A stretch of DNA of 64,000 nt from G963662675 sp963676845 (GCA_963676845.2 CAXXKK010000011.1:1-64000), one strand, 5' to 3'; positions 1 through 8,528 are shown, counted from the stretch's first letter. Numbers and translations: made by a program. The notes: generated by a model not told the origin, from the letters alone.

Positions 1-2
1 AT

Positions 3-3000
3 TCATATAAAAATAACAAAAGTGTTTCTATTGAAGATCTACCAGATGGAGACAAACATCCTGATTTCTTTTTTGAAGTTAAACTGTCAAACGAATCAGA
101 TGTTTTATCAAAGTCAGGTTATATTGAAGTTAATGACTTTGATTGCCCTGAAGCACCAGACCTTCTTTATCCTTCTGAAAATAAGATATTAGAAGATTCA
201 AGATTCCCAACTACAATTGAATTCTCGTGGGAAGAAATCAACAGAAGTAACTGCAAATCGGACATTAAAGAGAATACCGCATTGAAGTTTCTCTTAATTC
301 TTCTTTTGATCATTTAGTCGATCATAAAATTACCTCTGATTCATTTGCAACTTTTCATCTCTCCCCGGGTGATTATTACTGGAGAGTTTCAGCCAAGAAT
401 GAAGCTGGAATACCAAATGAATGGAATGATGCGAATTGGAGTAATGCCAGAATGTTTTCTATAAAATATAAAGGTAGTGACAAAATTCTTAGGATTACTC
501 CAATAGATAATGTTTCGGAAAATAAAAAAACCTCTATTGTTAGTTCACGGGTGGCAAACATTTGGTATGCCTGCATGGTATGGTGGTTCCATTTGGAATA
601 ATTTTATTGAATTTTATAATAATGATGTTACTAACGAATATGGAACTGATTTAAAAGAATTATATAATATATATCAGGTTGAATATTTATACTAATATTG
701 TAAGTATTGATGAACTTGGAAAATTGTTTAGAAATGAAGTTGAGAGTCTCAATCTAACTAACCTAACAATTGTAGCTCATAGTATGGGTGGATTAGTTTC
801 AAGATCATTTATGAATCAGTCAGTAAATGGGTTAAAAGGAGGAGAACTAGTTGAAAAGTTGATTACATTAGGAACACCTCACCATGGAAGCCCAATGGCA
901 AATGGACCAATTAGATTCACTGTTGATTATAATAACTCAATATCAAGTTTTATAGACACATTTGACACATTCTTTTTCCTTTGGGATTCAAATGCTCCAT
1001 CGTTCTTTCAATATAACAGATCTGATATGCATTGGGATAACTATGACAATTTATTTAATTACTCTCTATTCAACTATGAAAAAAATAATTGGCTCATTTC
1101 TTTAAATTCAAATACTGAATTTGATAATAAAATCATCGCATATGGAGGAATTTGGAATGGCTTCAATGGATCTGATGGATTAGGCAATACATTTCTTGCT
1201 TATGAAGCAGGATTATATGTAATGGGACGTCTCGGAGTACTTAAATTAAACCCAGGAATGTCTCAAAATGATGGGATAGTACCATTGTCAAGTGCTCTTT
1301 TTTATGATCATGAAATAAAAGCGACAAGAAAGTTTAATTCTTACAATCACTCAAGAATGGCTTTGGGTAATGAAGAATACAATGATAACTTATTTAAAAT
1401 TTCATTAAAATCTGATCTTTCAAATACATCATTCTCTACTTTAGTTACTCTTCCATCTAATGAGTTAATTTTTGAAGACACACAAGTAAATGAAATTCAA
1501 GAGAAAATCATTACTATAAATAATTCAGGAACAACTAATATTAATATCTCCAAAATAGAAATAAATGGAACAAATATTAGTGAGTTTGAAATTATTAACT
1601 CACAAACATCAAATCTAGTACTGCATCCAGGGAAAGATTTAGAAATAAATATTCGTTTTAAACCAATTTCATCAGGAGACAAGAATGCATATCTTAAAAT
1701 TCAAAATGACTCGGATAATATGCCTGATTGTGCAATCTCATTAAGTGGATCAGGAACAAATAATCTGACAAACACATTGTCTGTAAGCCCAGAAAACACC
1801 TTAGACTATGGTGCAATAAATATTAATTCAACATTGACAAAAACAGTATATGTAGCAAATACTGGCAATGCTGATATAAACATATCTAATATTGAAGTAC
1901 TAGGTGAAAATTCAGGAGATTTTAAGATCGTAAGCCCGTCAAATAGATCATTTACAATTACTGGTGGAGCCACACAAGAAATTGAAATCCAATTTGCACC
2001 GATGAGTGAAGGAGATAAATCAGCATCATTATACATAGAAAATAATTCTGAGAATGAAAATCCTGAAAAAATAATCTCATTAGGAGGAACAGCCAAAATT
2101 AATGACACAAAGTTATTATTAATAAGCCCTGATTATTCTTATGATTTCGGTTCTGTAACACTAAATTTAAGTGTCAACAAAACATTCACTCTTACAAATG
2201 CTGGCAATTCAGAATTAAATGTATCTAGTATTGAAATAATAGGTGAAAATTCTAGCGACTTTGAGATAATAAGTCCTTCAAATAGTTCATTTACAATTGC
2301 TGGTGGAGCTAAACAGGAGATAAAAATACAATTTACTCCTACTGCTGAAGGAGGGAAATCTGCTACATTGTATATAGAAAATGATTCTGAGAATGAATAT
2401 CCTGAGAAGTTAATATTGCTAAATGGTTTAGGAACAATAAATCCAACATATACATTATCGGTAAGTCCAGAGAACTCATTAGACTATGGTGAAGCAAGTA
2501 TAAATTCATCATTATCAAAATCAGTTTATGTAACAAATACGGGTAATACAGAAATAACCATATCAAATATTGTTATATCAGGTATGAATTCAGATGACTT
2601 TGAGATAATGAGTCCTTCAAGTAGTTCATTTATATTAGCAGGAGGAGCTACACAAGAAATTGAAATCCAATTTGAACCAATGAGCGAGGGAGACAAATCA
2701 GCATCATTGCACATAGAAAATGATTCTGAGAATGAAAGTCCTGAGAAAATAATTTCATTAAGTGGGACAGGTACTTCTAATGATACAAAGATATTACTAG
2801 TTAATCCAGATAATTCTTACGATTTTGGCTCTGTAACCCTAAACTCAAATATCCAAAAATCATTTATTTTAACTAATGCTGGCAATTCAGAGCTATATGT
2901 GTCTAATGTTCAAATAACAGGTGTGAATTCCAATAACTTTGAAATCATAAGTCCTTCAAGCAAATCATTTAGAATAGCAGATGGGAATTCTCAGGAATTA

Positions 3001-3711
3001 AAAATACAATTTACTCCGTCTACTGAAGGAGGAAAGTCTGCTACACTGTATATAGAAAATGACTCTGAAAATGAATACCCAGATAAAGTCATTTCTTTGA
3101 TTGGTAATGGAACTGGAGATTTAACAAAGTCATTATCTATAAATCCTGAATACTCTCTTGATTTTGGAACTTTATATTCAAATTCTTCAGTTGAAAAGTC
3201 AATCCTTCTGACAAATACGGGTACAACAAGTATTTCAATATCAAATATGAAGATAACAAGTGATAATGATGGAGATTTTAGTATTATTAGTCCATCTAAT
3301 AATTCATTCAATATTGCAGCAGGAAATACAGAGGAGGTTATGGTCCGATTCACCCCAACTGAAAAAGGAAGCCATTCAGCATCTATTATCATAAATAATG
3401 ATGCAACTAACTTGAGGGCTAAATATGTGTTAGGGTTAATTGCAAAAGTTGAGATTATCGATTCGATTTCATTTCTTGATAAAAAGATTATTATTATCTA
3501 TCCAAACCCAACAACAGGAATGATCATGATTGAAGGCTTGCCTGATAAACCTGCTGATATCCGGTTACTGGATATCAACGGCAGGTTAATCCAGCAATGG
3601 AACGATGTATCAACAGATGTTGAGCTTGATATTAGTGGTGTTTCACCTGGTAATTACTTTATTCAAATTCCTGAGCTAATGAATAAAGCACAGATGATTA
3701 TTAAAAAGTAA
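3..3711 (+). pseudogene. Secreted lipase-like protein with choice-of-anchor-D repeats and T9SS signal; 5' cut by window, three frameshifts
   Basis: An alpha/beta hydrolase exported by the type IX system, probably cleaving lipid esters outside the cell. The frame runs in from the left edge with a fibronectin-III-like stretch (YYWRVSAKNEAG, about 374-409). The lipase fold follows: LLLVHGW near 531-551 (oxyanion region), AHSMGG near 775-792 (nucleophile Ser), NDGIVPLSS near 1269 (acid) and NHSRM near 1345 (His). Six beta-sandwich modules of about 113 residues fill roughly 1410-3460. The end has YPNPTTG and a KK terminus typical of T9SS type A sorting domains. Reading continuity needs three single-base corrections: one base missing near 264-275, one extra A in the A7 run 524-530, and one extra T near 686-688. 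The longest intact frame is 679-3711 (1010 codons). Whether the gene is dead or misread cannot be decided here. Confidence 0.75.
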
Positions 3712-3730
3712 TAATAGAGAAACTATAATA

Positions 3731-3766
3731 AAAAGCCACCAGAAAATTTTCTGGTGGCTTTTTATT
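3731..3766 (+). terminator. Intrinsic terminator of the lipase-like gene
   Basis: Perfect inverted repeat (AAAAGCCACCAGAAAA at 3731-3746 against its complement at 3747-3762) followed by more T residues. It begins 19 bases after the lipase stop codon. It could work on both strands. Confidence 0.85.
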
Positions 3767-3796
3767 TCACAGAGCAAGTTTAGATGCCCCTAATCA

Positions 3797-3853
3797 TTTA
3801 CTGATCGGATGACTTGAAGTCATCCGATCAGTAAACTTTACAATAATCTCATC
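3797..3853. repeat. REP-like palindrome 1 with conserved tail
   Basis: A perfect 19-bp inverted repeat, TTTACTGATCGGATGACTT (3797-3815) and its complement (3817-3835), around a single G. It is followed by the tail CAATAATCTCATC at 3841-3853, which recurs after the palindromes at 4910-4948 and 5600-5700. It lies downstream of a separate terminator, so it is not needed for termination. The core GATCGGATGAC is shared with four other sites near the RAYT gene. Confidence 0.9.
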
Positions 3854-3903
3854 TCAAATCAAATTAATTATTATAAACTATATGTTTATTTAACAATAAT
3901 TAA

Positions 3904-3911
3904 TATATTTG
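3904..3911 (+). promoter_or_regulatory. -7 promoter box TATATTTG
   Basis: Matches the Bacteroidota TAnnTTTG -7 consensus, 55 bases before the ATG of the lysine-rich ORF at 3967. No clear -33 TTTG at the usual spacing. Confidence 0.5.
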
Positions 3912-3966
3912 GTCTTCTCGTTCGGGGGAATAGCTGTTTTCATTTGTTCTTATATTATAAACACCA

Positions 3967-4155
3967 ATGATCCTTGAGAAGAAACAGCTTACAAACGTTA
4001 AGAAATCGAAAAAGTATGTTAAGGAGCAGAGAAATGACTGGAAGAAATCAAAGAATGGCGCGAAGAAGTGGACAAATGCCCCGAAGAAGATCAAAAAGTA
4101 TATTAAGGAACAGCTCGTGACCAAGAAGAAACACGAGGTCATATTAATTAAATAA
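3967..4155 (+). CDS. Lysine-rich small protein with an internal 28-residue repeat
   Basis: A 62-residue reading frame, about one third lysine. It contains two similar blocks, KKSKKYVKEQ and KKIKKYIKEQ, 84 bases (28 codons) apart (aagtatgtt at 4012, aagtatatt at 4096). No signal peptide or membrane segment. It ends 6 bases before the next gene, so the two are probably cotranscribed from the -7 box at 3904. A decayed homologue with the same 84-base period lies at 53504-53671. I do not recognise the family. It may encode a basic nucleic-acid-binding peptide, or the repeat may act as DNA or RNA and the frame may be incidental. Confidence 0.5.
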   Translation: MILEKKQLTNVKKSKKYVKEQRNDWKKSKNGAKKWTNAPKKIKKYIKEQLVTKKKHEVILIK

Positions 4156-4161
4156 AACAAC

Positions 4162-4821
4162 ATGTCCACAAGAAGAAAGAATTCCGAAGCCGGGGTATTG
4201 GAGCAATACCGAGTTTCACTTGAAAATGCGAAGCAACAACCAACTATTTCATCCATTTTAGCTGAATATGGCTACATTGCCGAAGTGCTGGCAAGCGGGG
4301 AAAACCTTTATGCAGAAACATTACAGGTTTACTCCTTAAACAAAACCGAGGATGATGAGACCACGGCAGCATCTACTGCTTTTAAAGAAAAGAAAGATGC
4401 CCTAATAGCACTGTACAGAACCCACCGCAAGAAAGCGAAAGTCGCCTATCTTAATGATCCTGTCACATTGGATTTATTGCTTGTAAACGGAAGCCAACCC
4501 GGAGTATATGTGAAATGGATGGAAATGGTAAAAAAATTCTATGCTGAGGTTTCTGCAAGTGAAGAGCTAAAAACTAAGCTTGCCCGGTACAAGGTTACCG
4601 AAGAAGAAATTACATTGGGCACTACCTTAATTGCTGAAACAGAAGCCGCCCGTTCCGAATATCTTCGGGAGGTTGGAGAGTCGGAAGATACAACAAAACA
4701 AAAAGACTCTGCTTTTTCAAAATTGGACGACTGGATGAGTGAATTTTATGCTGTGGCAAAAATTGCCTTGGAAGATCACCCGCAATTGTTAGAGTCTCTT
4801 GGGAAATCAGTTAAAAGCTAA
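4162..4821 (+). CDS. Hypothetical alpha-helical protein, 219 residues
   Basis: Soluble, charged protein without signal peptide or membrane segment, predicted by eye to be almost entirely helical. The C-terminal block with WMSEFYAVAKIALEDHPQLL and the ending GKSVKS resemble, from memory, a recurrent group of about 200-residue hypothetical proteins in Bacteroidota that often appear in several copies per genome. No catalytic motif is visible. It follows the lysine-rich ORF by 6 bases and is followed after 12 bases by REP palindrome 2, so it sits entirely within the REP/RAYT region. Function unknown. Confidence 0.8.
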   Translation: MSTRRKNSEAGVLEQYRVSLENAKQQPTISSILAEYGYIAEVLASGENLYAETLQVYSLNKTEDDETTAASTAFKEKKDALIALYRTHRKKAKVAYLNDPVTLDLLLVNGSQPGVYVKWMEMVKKFYAEVSASEELKTKLARYKVTEEEITLGTTLIAETEAARSEYLREVGESEDTTKQKDSAFSKLDDWMSEFYAVAKIALEDHPQLLESLGKSVKS

Positions 4822-4833
4822 GTTTTGTTTGCA

Positions 4834-4868
4834 TACTCATCGGATGACTTCCAGTCATCCGATGAGTA
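4834..4868. repeat. REP-like palindrome 2
   Basis: TACTCATCGGATGACT (4834-4849), spacer TCC, exact complement at 4853-4868. Compared with palindrome 1 the fifth base of the arm (TACTG to TACTC) has changed together with its partner on the other arm, so pairing is kept. Confidence 0.9.
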
Positions 4869-4890
4869 GAAGGCTAGATTTTTTGTAGCT

Positions 4891-4971
4891 ATTGATCCGA
4901 TGACTTTAGTTTATTGATCGGATGACTTAAAGTCATCCGATCAATAAAAAACTCACCAATATTTCTCAATC
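4891..4971. repeat. REP-like palindrome 3 with outer half-site and tail
   Basis: A half-site ATTGATCCGATGACTTTA (4891-4908) precedes a perfect 19-bp inverted repeat, TTTATTGATCGGATGACTT (4910-4928) around A4929 with its complement at 4930-4948. The tail CAATATTTCTCAATC (4957-4971) abuts the ATG of the RAYT gene. The ACTGAT to ATTGAT change is matched on the other arm. The element may influence expression of the transposase, since it occupies its whole leader. Confidence 0.88.
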
Positions 4972-5586
4972 ATGCATTTCGCAACCGACCATGTTTACCA
5001 CATTTACAACAGGGGAAATAATTCCCAAAAGATTTTCTTCTCCAAGGATAATTATTTGTTTTTCCTAAAAAAGATTAAGACCTATATTTTACCATACGCT
5101 GATATTTTAGCATGGTGTTTAATGCCTAATCATTTTCATTTGATGGTGTATGTGCATGATGTTGAGATAGAAGTTGATGTTGGTGCTAGAGATCGGATGA
5201 CTTCCAGTCATCCGATCTCTAAAAAGCGTACTTTAAATAATTCAATTGCAATTATTCTAAGATCATATGCACGTGCAATTCAAAAACAGGAAAATCTTAA
5301 TGGATCATTATTTCAGGCAAAAACAAAAGCCAATTGTCTAACTCAAATAGATGGGATAACTCCTTCATGGTTTTATTCGAGTTTTGGCACCATTATTAAT
5401 ATTGCGCAGTCAAAAGATGATCCCTTGCAAATTTGTTTCGATTACATTCATTTAAATCCGGTAAAAGCCAGCTTGGTTAAAACTTGTAACGATTGGGAGT
5501 TTTCTTCTGCACGGGATTATGCAGGGATGAGAAAAGGGAAGTTGATTAATAGAGAAAAATCAAATGAGTTTGGATTGGTTTATTAA
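4972..5586 (+). CDS. REP-associated tyrosine transposase (RAYT), Y1/HUH family
   Basis: Single-strand DNA transposase related to IS200/IS605 TnpA, known to act on REP palindromes. Visible motifs are YHIYNRG near the N-terminus, the HUH motif NHFHLMV (about residues 53-59), a helix with the likely nucleophile in LRSYARAIQKQ (about 102-112), and the family-typical end YIHLNPVKASLV / WEFSSARDYAG. Length 204, near the family norm. Oddity: residues about 72-84 (ARDRMTSSHPIS) are encoded by a complete REP palindrome at 5187-5221, in frame, between the HUH motif and the tyrosine helix. The gene is flanked on both sides by palindromes with the same core, its probable substrates. No inactivating change is visible. 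Confidence 0.9.
   Translation: MHFATDHVYHIYNRGNNSQKIFFSKDNYLFFLKKIKTYILPYADILAWCLMPNHFHLMVYVHDVEIEVDVGARDRMTSSHPISKKRTLNNSIAIILRSYARAIQKQENLNGSLFQAKTKANCLTQIDGITPSWFYSSFGTIINIAQSKDDPLQICFDYIHLNPVKASLVKTCNDWEFSSARDYAGMRKGKLINREKSNEFGLVY
5187..5221. repeat. REP-like palindrome 4, inside the RAYT reading frame
   Basis: TAGAGATCGGATGACT (5187-5202), spacer TCC, exact complement at 5206-5221. Same core and same TCC spacer as palindrome 2, with arm tips again changed on both sides. It is read through without a stop or frameshift. Confidence 0.9.
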
Positions 5587-5599
5587 TTTTTTTTTGGTC

Positions 5600-5714
5600 T
5601 TACTGATCCGATGACTTTACCTACTACTGATCGGATGACTGGGAGTCATCCGATCAGTAAGCTATACCAATCAGAAATTCTAAAGTCATCGGATCAGTAA
5701 ACAATATTCTCATC
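5600..5714. repeat. REP-like palindrome 5, nested inverted repeats with tail
   Basis: Outer arms TTACTGATCCGATGACTTTA (5600-5619) and its exact complement (5681-5700) enclose an inner palindrome TACTGATCGGATGACT (5625-5640), spacer GGG, complement 5644-5659. The tail CAATATTCTCATC is at 5702-5714. Two REPs in inverted arrangement of this kind are called REPINs in other bacteria. The outer arms carry GATCCGATGAC, the inner ones GATCGGATGAC. Confidence 0.9.
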
Positions 5715-5764
5715 CCGAATAAATCAATCATTAAAATATATGATATCGAACAGAAACTCATCGC

Positions 5765-7657
5765 CTACTCCAAATAAGTATATCCATACAACCCTGAACG
5801 ATAGTTTGATAAAAATTCTTTTCCTTCTTCTGCAGAAATTTTCCCTTGTTTTACCGATGCAGTAACCCATTTTTCAACGGAACGAACCATTTGCTTGGGA
5901 TTATATTGCACATAATCAAGCACTTCAGCAACGGTTTCCCCATCAATAATCTGATCAATAGAATAACTTTCGCCATCAACAGATACATGCACCGCATTTG
6001 TGTCTCCAAACAAGTTGTGCAAATCCCCTAGAATTTCCTGATAAGCACCAACCAAAAATACACCGATATAATACGACTCACGAGACTTTAACGAATGTAC
6101 CGGCAATGAATATGAAACATTCCGGGTAGAGATGAAATTGTCAATCTTTCCATCAGAATCGCAAGTTATATCATGTAAGGTAGCTACTCTGTCTGGTTTC
6201 TCATTCAATCTGTGAATTGGCATAATTGGGAATATCTGATCAATAGCCCACGAGTCTGGCAAAGACTGAAACAGCGAGAAATTGCAGAAATATTTATCGG
6301 CCAAAAGTTTTGGTAAAGACAAGAGTTCATCAGGGACATGCCTCATTTTTTGAGTTATCTGATGAATATCATGAGCTATAGACCAAAACAAACGTTCCAC
6401 CTGTGCCCGTGTTTTCAAATCAATCAAACCGAGGCTAAACAAATCCAGAGCTTCTTCACGAATCTGTTGTGCATCATGCCACGATTCCAGCATTTTAGGC
6501 TGATTCAGCGTATCCCATGTTTCATACAACTCCTTAACCAGATCATGATCACTTTCGTCCAATTCGGTATCATCGCTCCATTCCGGCAAAGTAGTTCCTT
6601 CCAGAACTTCAAAAAGAAGAATCGAATGATGAGCCGTAAGCGAACGCCCGGATTCAGTAATGATATTCGGATGTGGAATATTATTTTTTTCACTAACATC
6701 AACCATCACAGAAACGGCATCGTTCACATATTCCTGAATGCTATAATTTACGCTGCTCTCACGGTTTGGAGAACGTGTCCCATCATAGTCGACACCAAGT
6801 CCTCCTCCAATATCTACAAATTCAACCTTGAAACCCATCAGACACAATTGCGCATAAAACTGTGATGCTTCACGCAAGGCAATTTTAATCCTTCGTATTT
6901 TATTAATCTGGCTACCAATGTGAAAATGGACAAGTTTTAGGCAATCTTTCATATCATTTGCCTCCAGATAATCGACGGCTTCAAGCAACTCACTTGAAGT
7001 AAGTCCGAACTTACTACCATCGCCTCCAGAGCTTTCCCATTTTCCGCTTCCGGTACTTGCCAGTTTTATACGAATTCCCAGATTGGGCTTTATCTTTAAA
7101 CGCTTCGCAATTTTAGTAATTAGCTTAAGCTCGTTCAATTTTTCAACAACAACATAAATTCTACGCCCCATTTTTTGAGCGAGCAAAGCCAGTTCTATAT
7201 AATCTTCATCTTTATAACCATTGCAAATAATCAATGAATCATTATTTGTACTTGTAGCAATTACCGCATGAAGTTCCGGCTTTGATCCTGCCTCGAGACC
7301 AATATTGAATTTTTGCCCATGACTAACTATCTCTTCAACTACCGGACGCATCTGGTTAACCTTAATCGGGTAAATGATGAAGTTTTCACCCTTATAGTCA
7401 TACTCCTCCGCTGCAATTTTGAAGCAACTGGTCATCTTCTCAATCCGGCTATCCAAAATATCCGGAAAGCGAATAAGCATAGGCAGCTCTACATCACGTA
7501 TTTGCAACTCATCGATTAACTCTTTCAAATCGATTTTAGGTCCTCCCTTTCTGGGAGTAGCCACCACGTTCCCTTTCTCATTAATTGAAAAGAAATTTAC
7601 GCCCCAACCATTAATGTTGTAAAGCTCTTCGGTGTCCTCAATGCGCCATTTTCTCAT
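5765..7657 (-). CDS. speA: Biosynthetic arginine decarboxylase
   Basis: Converts arginine to agmatine and CO2 for polyamine synthesis; cytoplasmic, PLP and Mg dependent. 630 residues, normal for SpeA. The PLP lysine lies in YPIKVNQ (K99). A glycine-rich phosphate-binding segment, VDIGGGLGVDYDG, and the C-terminal barrel with ESGRSLTAHH are present. The ATG at 7657 gives the canonical start MRKWRIEDTEELY. Gene stands alone, with a -7 box TATATTTG on the minus strand at 7695-7702. The 5587-5764 stretch beyond its 3' end is REP palindrome 5 plus its tail. Confidence 0.96.
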   Translation of the reverse strand: MRKWRIEDTEELYNINGWGVNFFSINEKGNVVATPRKGGPKIDLKELIDELQIRDVELPMLIRFPDILDSRIEKMTSCFKIAAEEYDYKGENFIIYPIKVNQMRPVVEEIVSHGQKFNIGLEAGSKPELHAVIATSTNNDSLIICNGYKDEDYIELALLAQKMGRRIYVVVEKLNELKLITKIAKRLKIKPNLGIRIKLASTGSGKWESSGGDGSKFGLTSSELLEAVDYLEANDMKDCLKLVHFHIGSQINKIRRIKIALREASQFYAQLCLMGFKVEFVDIGGGLGVDYDGTRSPNRESSVNYSIQEYVNDAVSVMVDVSEKNNIPHPNIITESGRSLTAHHSILLFEVLEGTTLPEWSDDTELDESDHDLVKELYETWDTLNQPKMLESWHDAQQIREEALDLFSLGLIDLKTRAQVERLFWSIAHDIHQITQKMRHVPDELLSLPKLLADKYFCNFSLFQSLPDSWAIDQIFPIMPIHRLNEKPDRVATLHDITCDSDGKIDNFISTRNVSYSLPVHSLKSRESYYIGVFLVGAYQEILGDLHNLFGDTNAVHVSVDGESYSIDQIIDGETVAEVLDYVQYNPKQMVRSVEKWVTASVKQGKISAEEGKEFLSNYRSGLYGYTYLE

Positions 7658-7694
7658 TTTTCAATAAAAATAAAATGTGAAAAAATTAGGGAGG

Positions 7695-7702
7695 CAAATA
7701 TA
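7695..7702 (-). promoter_or_regulatory. -7 promoter box of speA
   Basis: TATATTTG on the minus strand, 38 bases before the speA ATG. No -33 TTTG at standard spacing. Confidence 0.5.
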
Positions 7703-7790
7703 ATTTTTCATTCAAAAAAAATACAGCTTTTTTAGGTGAAATTTAAATCCGCACAAAAATTTGTTATCCCCTAGTATACAGAGAGTAAAA

Positions 7791-7817
7791 CTCAATAATA
7801 CAAAAACGATTATTGAG
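7791..7817 (-). terminator. Terminator hairpin of the DUF5714 gene
   Basis: CTCAATAAT at 7791-7799 pairs with ATTATTGAG at 7809-7817. On the minus strand it is followed by TTTTAC, and it overlaps the stop codon of the DUF5714 gene. Confidence 0.65.
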
Positions 7818-8457
7818 GGAAAAACGGGCAGCGTTCTTCCATACATTCTTTATTATTTGAAGAGTATTCGCAAATAATTTTTTCGGTTGAAGAAAGATCA
7901 AAATCCATTTTTTCTTTCAAGAAACCAACGGCCTCCTGAATAGAAATAAAAGTAACCCTTTTGCAGCACCTGGGACCTCCAAGAGCTGACATGCTTTTCA
8001 ACGATAAGCTGGTCATCAGATTTGCAAGCTCCCACTCTGACGTACTTAAAGGTAATGCCCCGGTAATAAGGCTAATGAAAATACCTGTTCCAACTGCAGC
8101 TCCGCAACTTCCATGTGTTCCACAAAAAGCTCCAGGAACCAGATTTGCTCTGTTCCTGCAAGTAATCAGCAACTTTTTAAAATTCGCTGGTCGTCCTTTT
8201 GTATTAAAATAGGTTGTTAAAAGTACGGCAGGAACCAAAAAATGATGCTCAGGACAGTGCATGTTGAAATTTGGGAACTTCATTAATTTATTAGCCAATT
8301 CATAGGGATTTTTAGAATCTGTATAAAGGCAATGATTAAAGATTAACTCCGCAGTATCCAAAGAAAGGCAATCAGCACATATTAGAAAGGTATCCTCATT
8401 CCTTTTTTCAATATTGATTACAGAATTGCAATATTCACAGGTTGGTTTATTCTTCAT
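7810..8457 (-). CDS. DUF5714 domain protein, cysteine-rich
   Basis: Function unknown; about 215 residues with many cysteines. The N-terminus has CEYC and CADC pairs, a possible zinc or iron-sulfur site. The centre has RNRANLVPGAFCGTHGSCGAAVG and ALGGPRCCKR, which I associate with DUF5714 proteins, sometimes found next to radical-SAM or methyltransferase genes. The end carries CMEERCPFFP. A longer frame begins at 8559, but the TATATTTG box at 8521-8528 lies inside that extension, so I start at the ATG at 8457 (MKNKPTCEYC). No signal peptide. Single gene between speA and carB on the same strand. Confidence 0.8.
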   Translation of the reverse strand: MKNKPTCEYCNSVINIEKRNEDTFLICADCLSLDTAELIFNHCLYTDSKNPYELANKLMKFPNFNMHCPEHHFLVPAVLLTTYFNTKGRPANFKKLLITCRNRANLVPGAFCGTHGSCGAAVGTGIFISLITGALPLSTSEWELANLMTSLSLKSMSALGGPRCCKRVTFISIQEAVGFLKEKMDFDLSSTEKIICEYSSNNKECMEERCPFFPQ

Positions 8458-8520
8458 AACTAAGAATGAATTTAGTTTTATGAAATGGCTTCTTTTAGGT
8501 TGAAAGAAATTCCCTGACTT

Positions 8521-8528
8521 CAAATATA
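8521..8528 (-). promoter_or_regulatory. -7 promoter box of the DUF5714 gene
   Basis: TATATTTG on the minus strand, 64 bases before the ATG at 8457. Its position rules out the upstream start at 8559. Confidence 0.5.

Larger units (their letters stand above)
3797..5714. mobile_element. REP/RAYT region: palindromes, lysine-rich ORF, helical protein and RAYT gene
   Basis: Region bounded by two palindromes that share a 3' tail (3797-3853 and 5600-5714). It contains two further intergenic palindromes and one inside the transposase frame. The start and end blocks also resemble each other beyond the tail (about 3836-3885 against 5701-5745). REP sequences are normally dispersed non-autonomous repeats moved in trans by a RAYT. 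Whether this block as a whole is a mobile unit, or simply a place where several REPs have gathered around their RAYT, is inference. Confidence 0.5.

Noticed and set aside
2991..3392. 133-codon minus-strand frame in the lipase repeats
   Set aside because: Antisense shadow produced by the repeat composition.
3797..3835. Palindrome 1 as a terminator
   Set aside because: The lipase gene already has a better terminator at 3731-3766, and the palindrome lacks a T run and recurs inside a gene.
6338..6865. 175-codon plus-strand frame in speA
   Set aside because: Antisense shadow of speA with no recognisable protein features.
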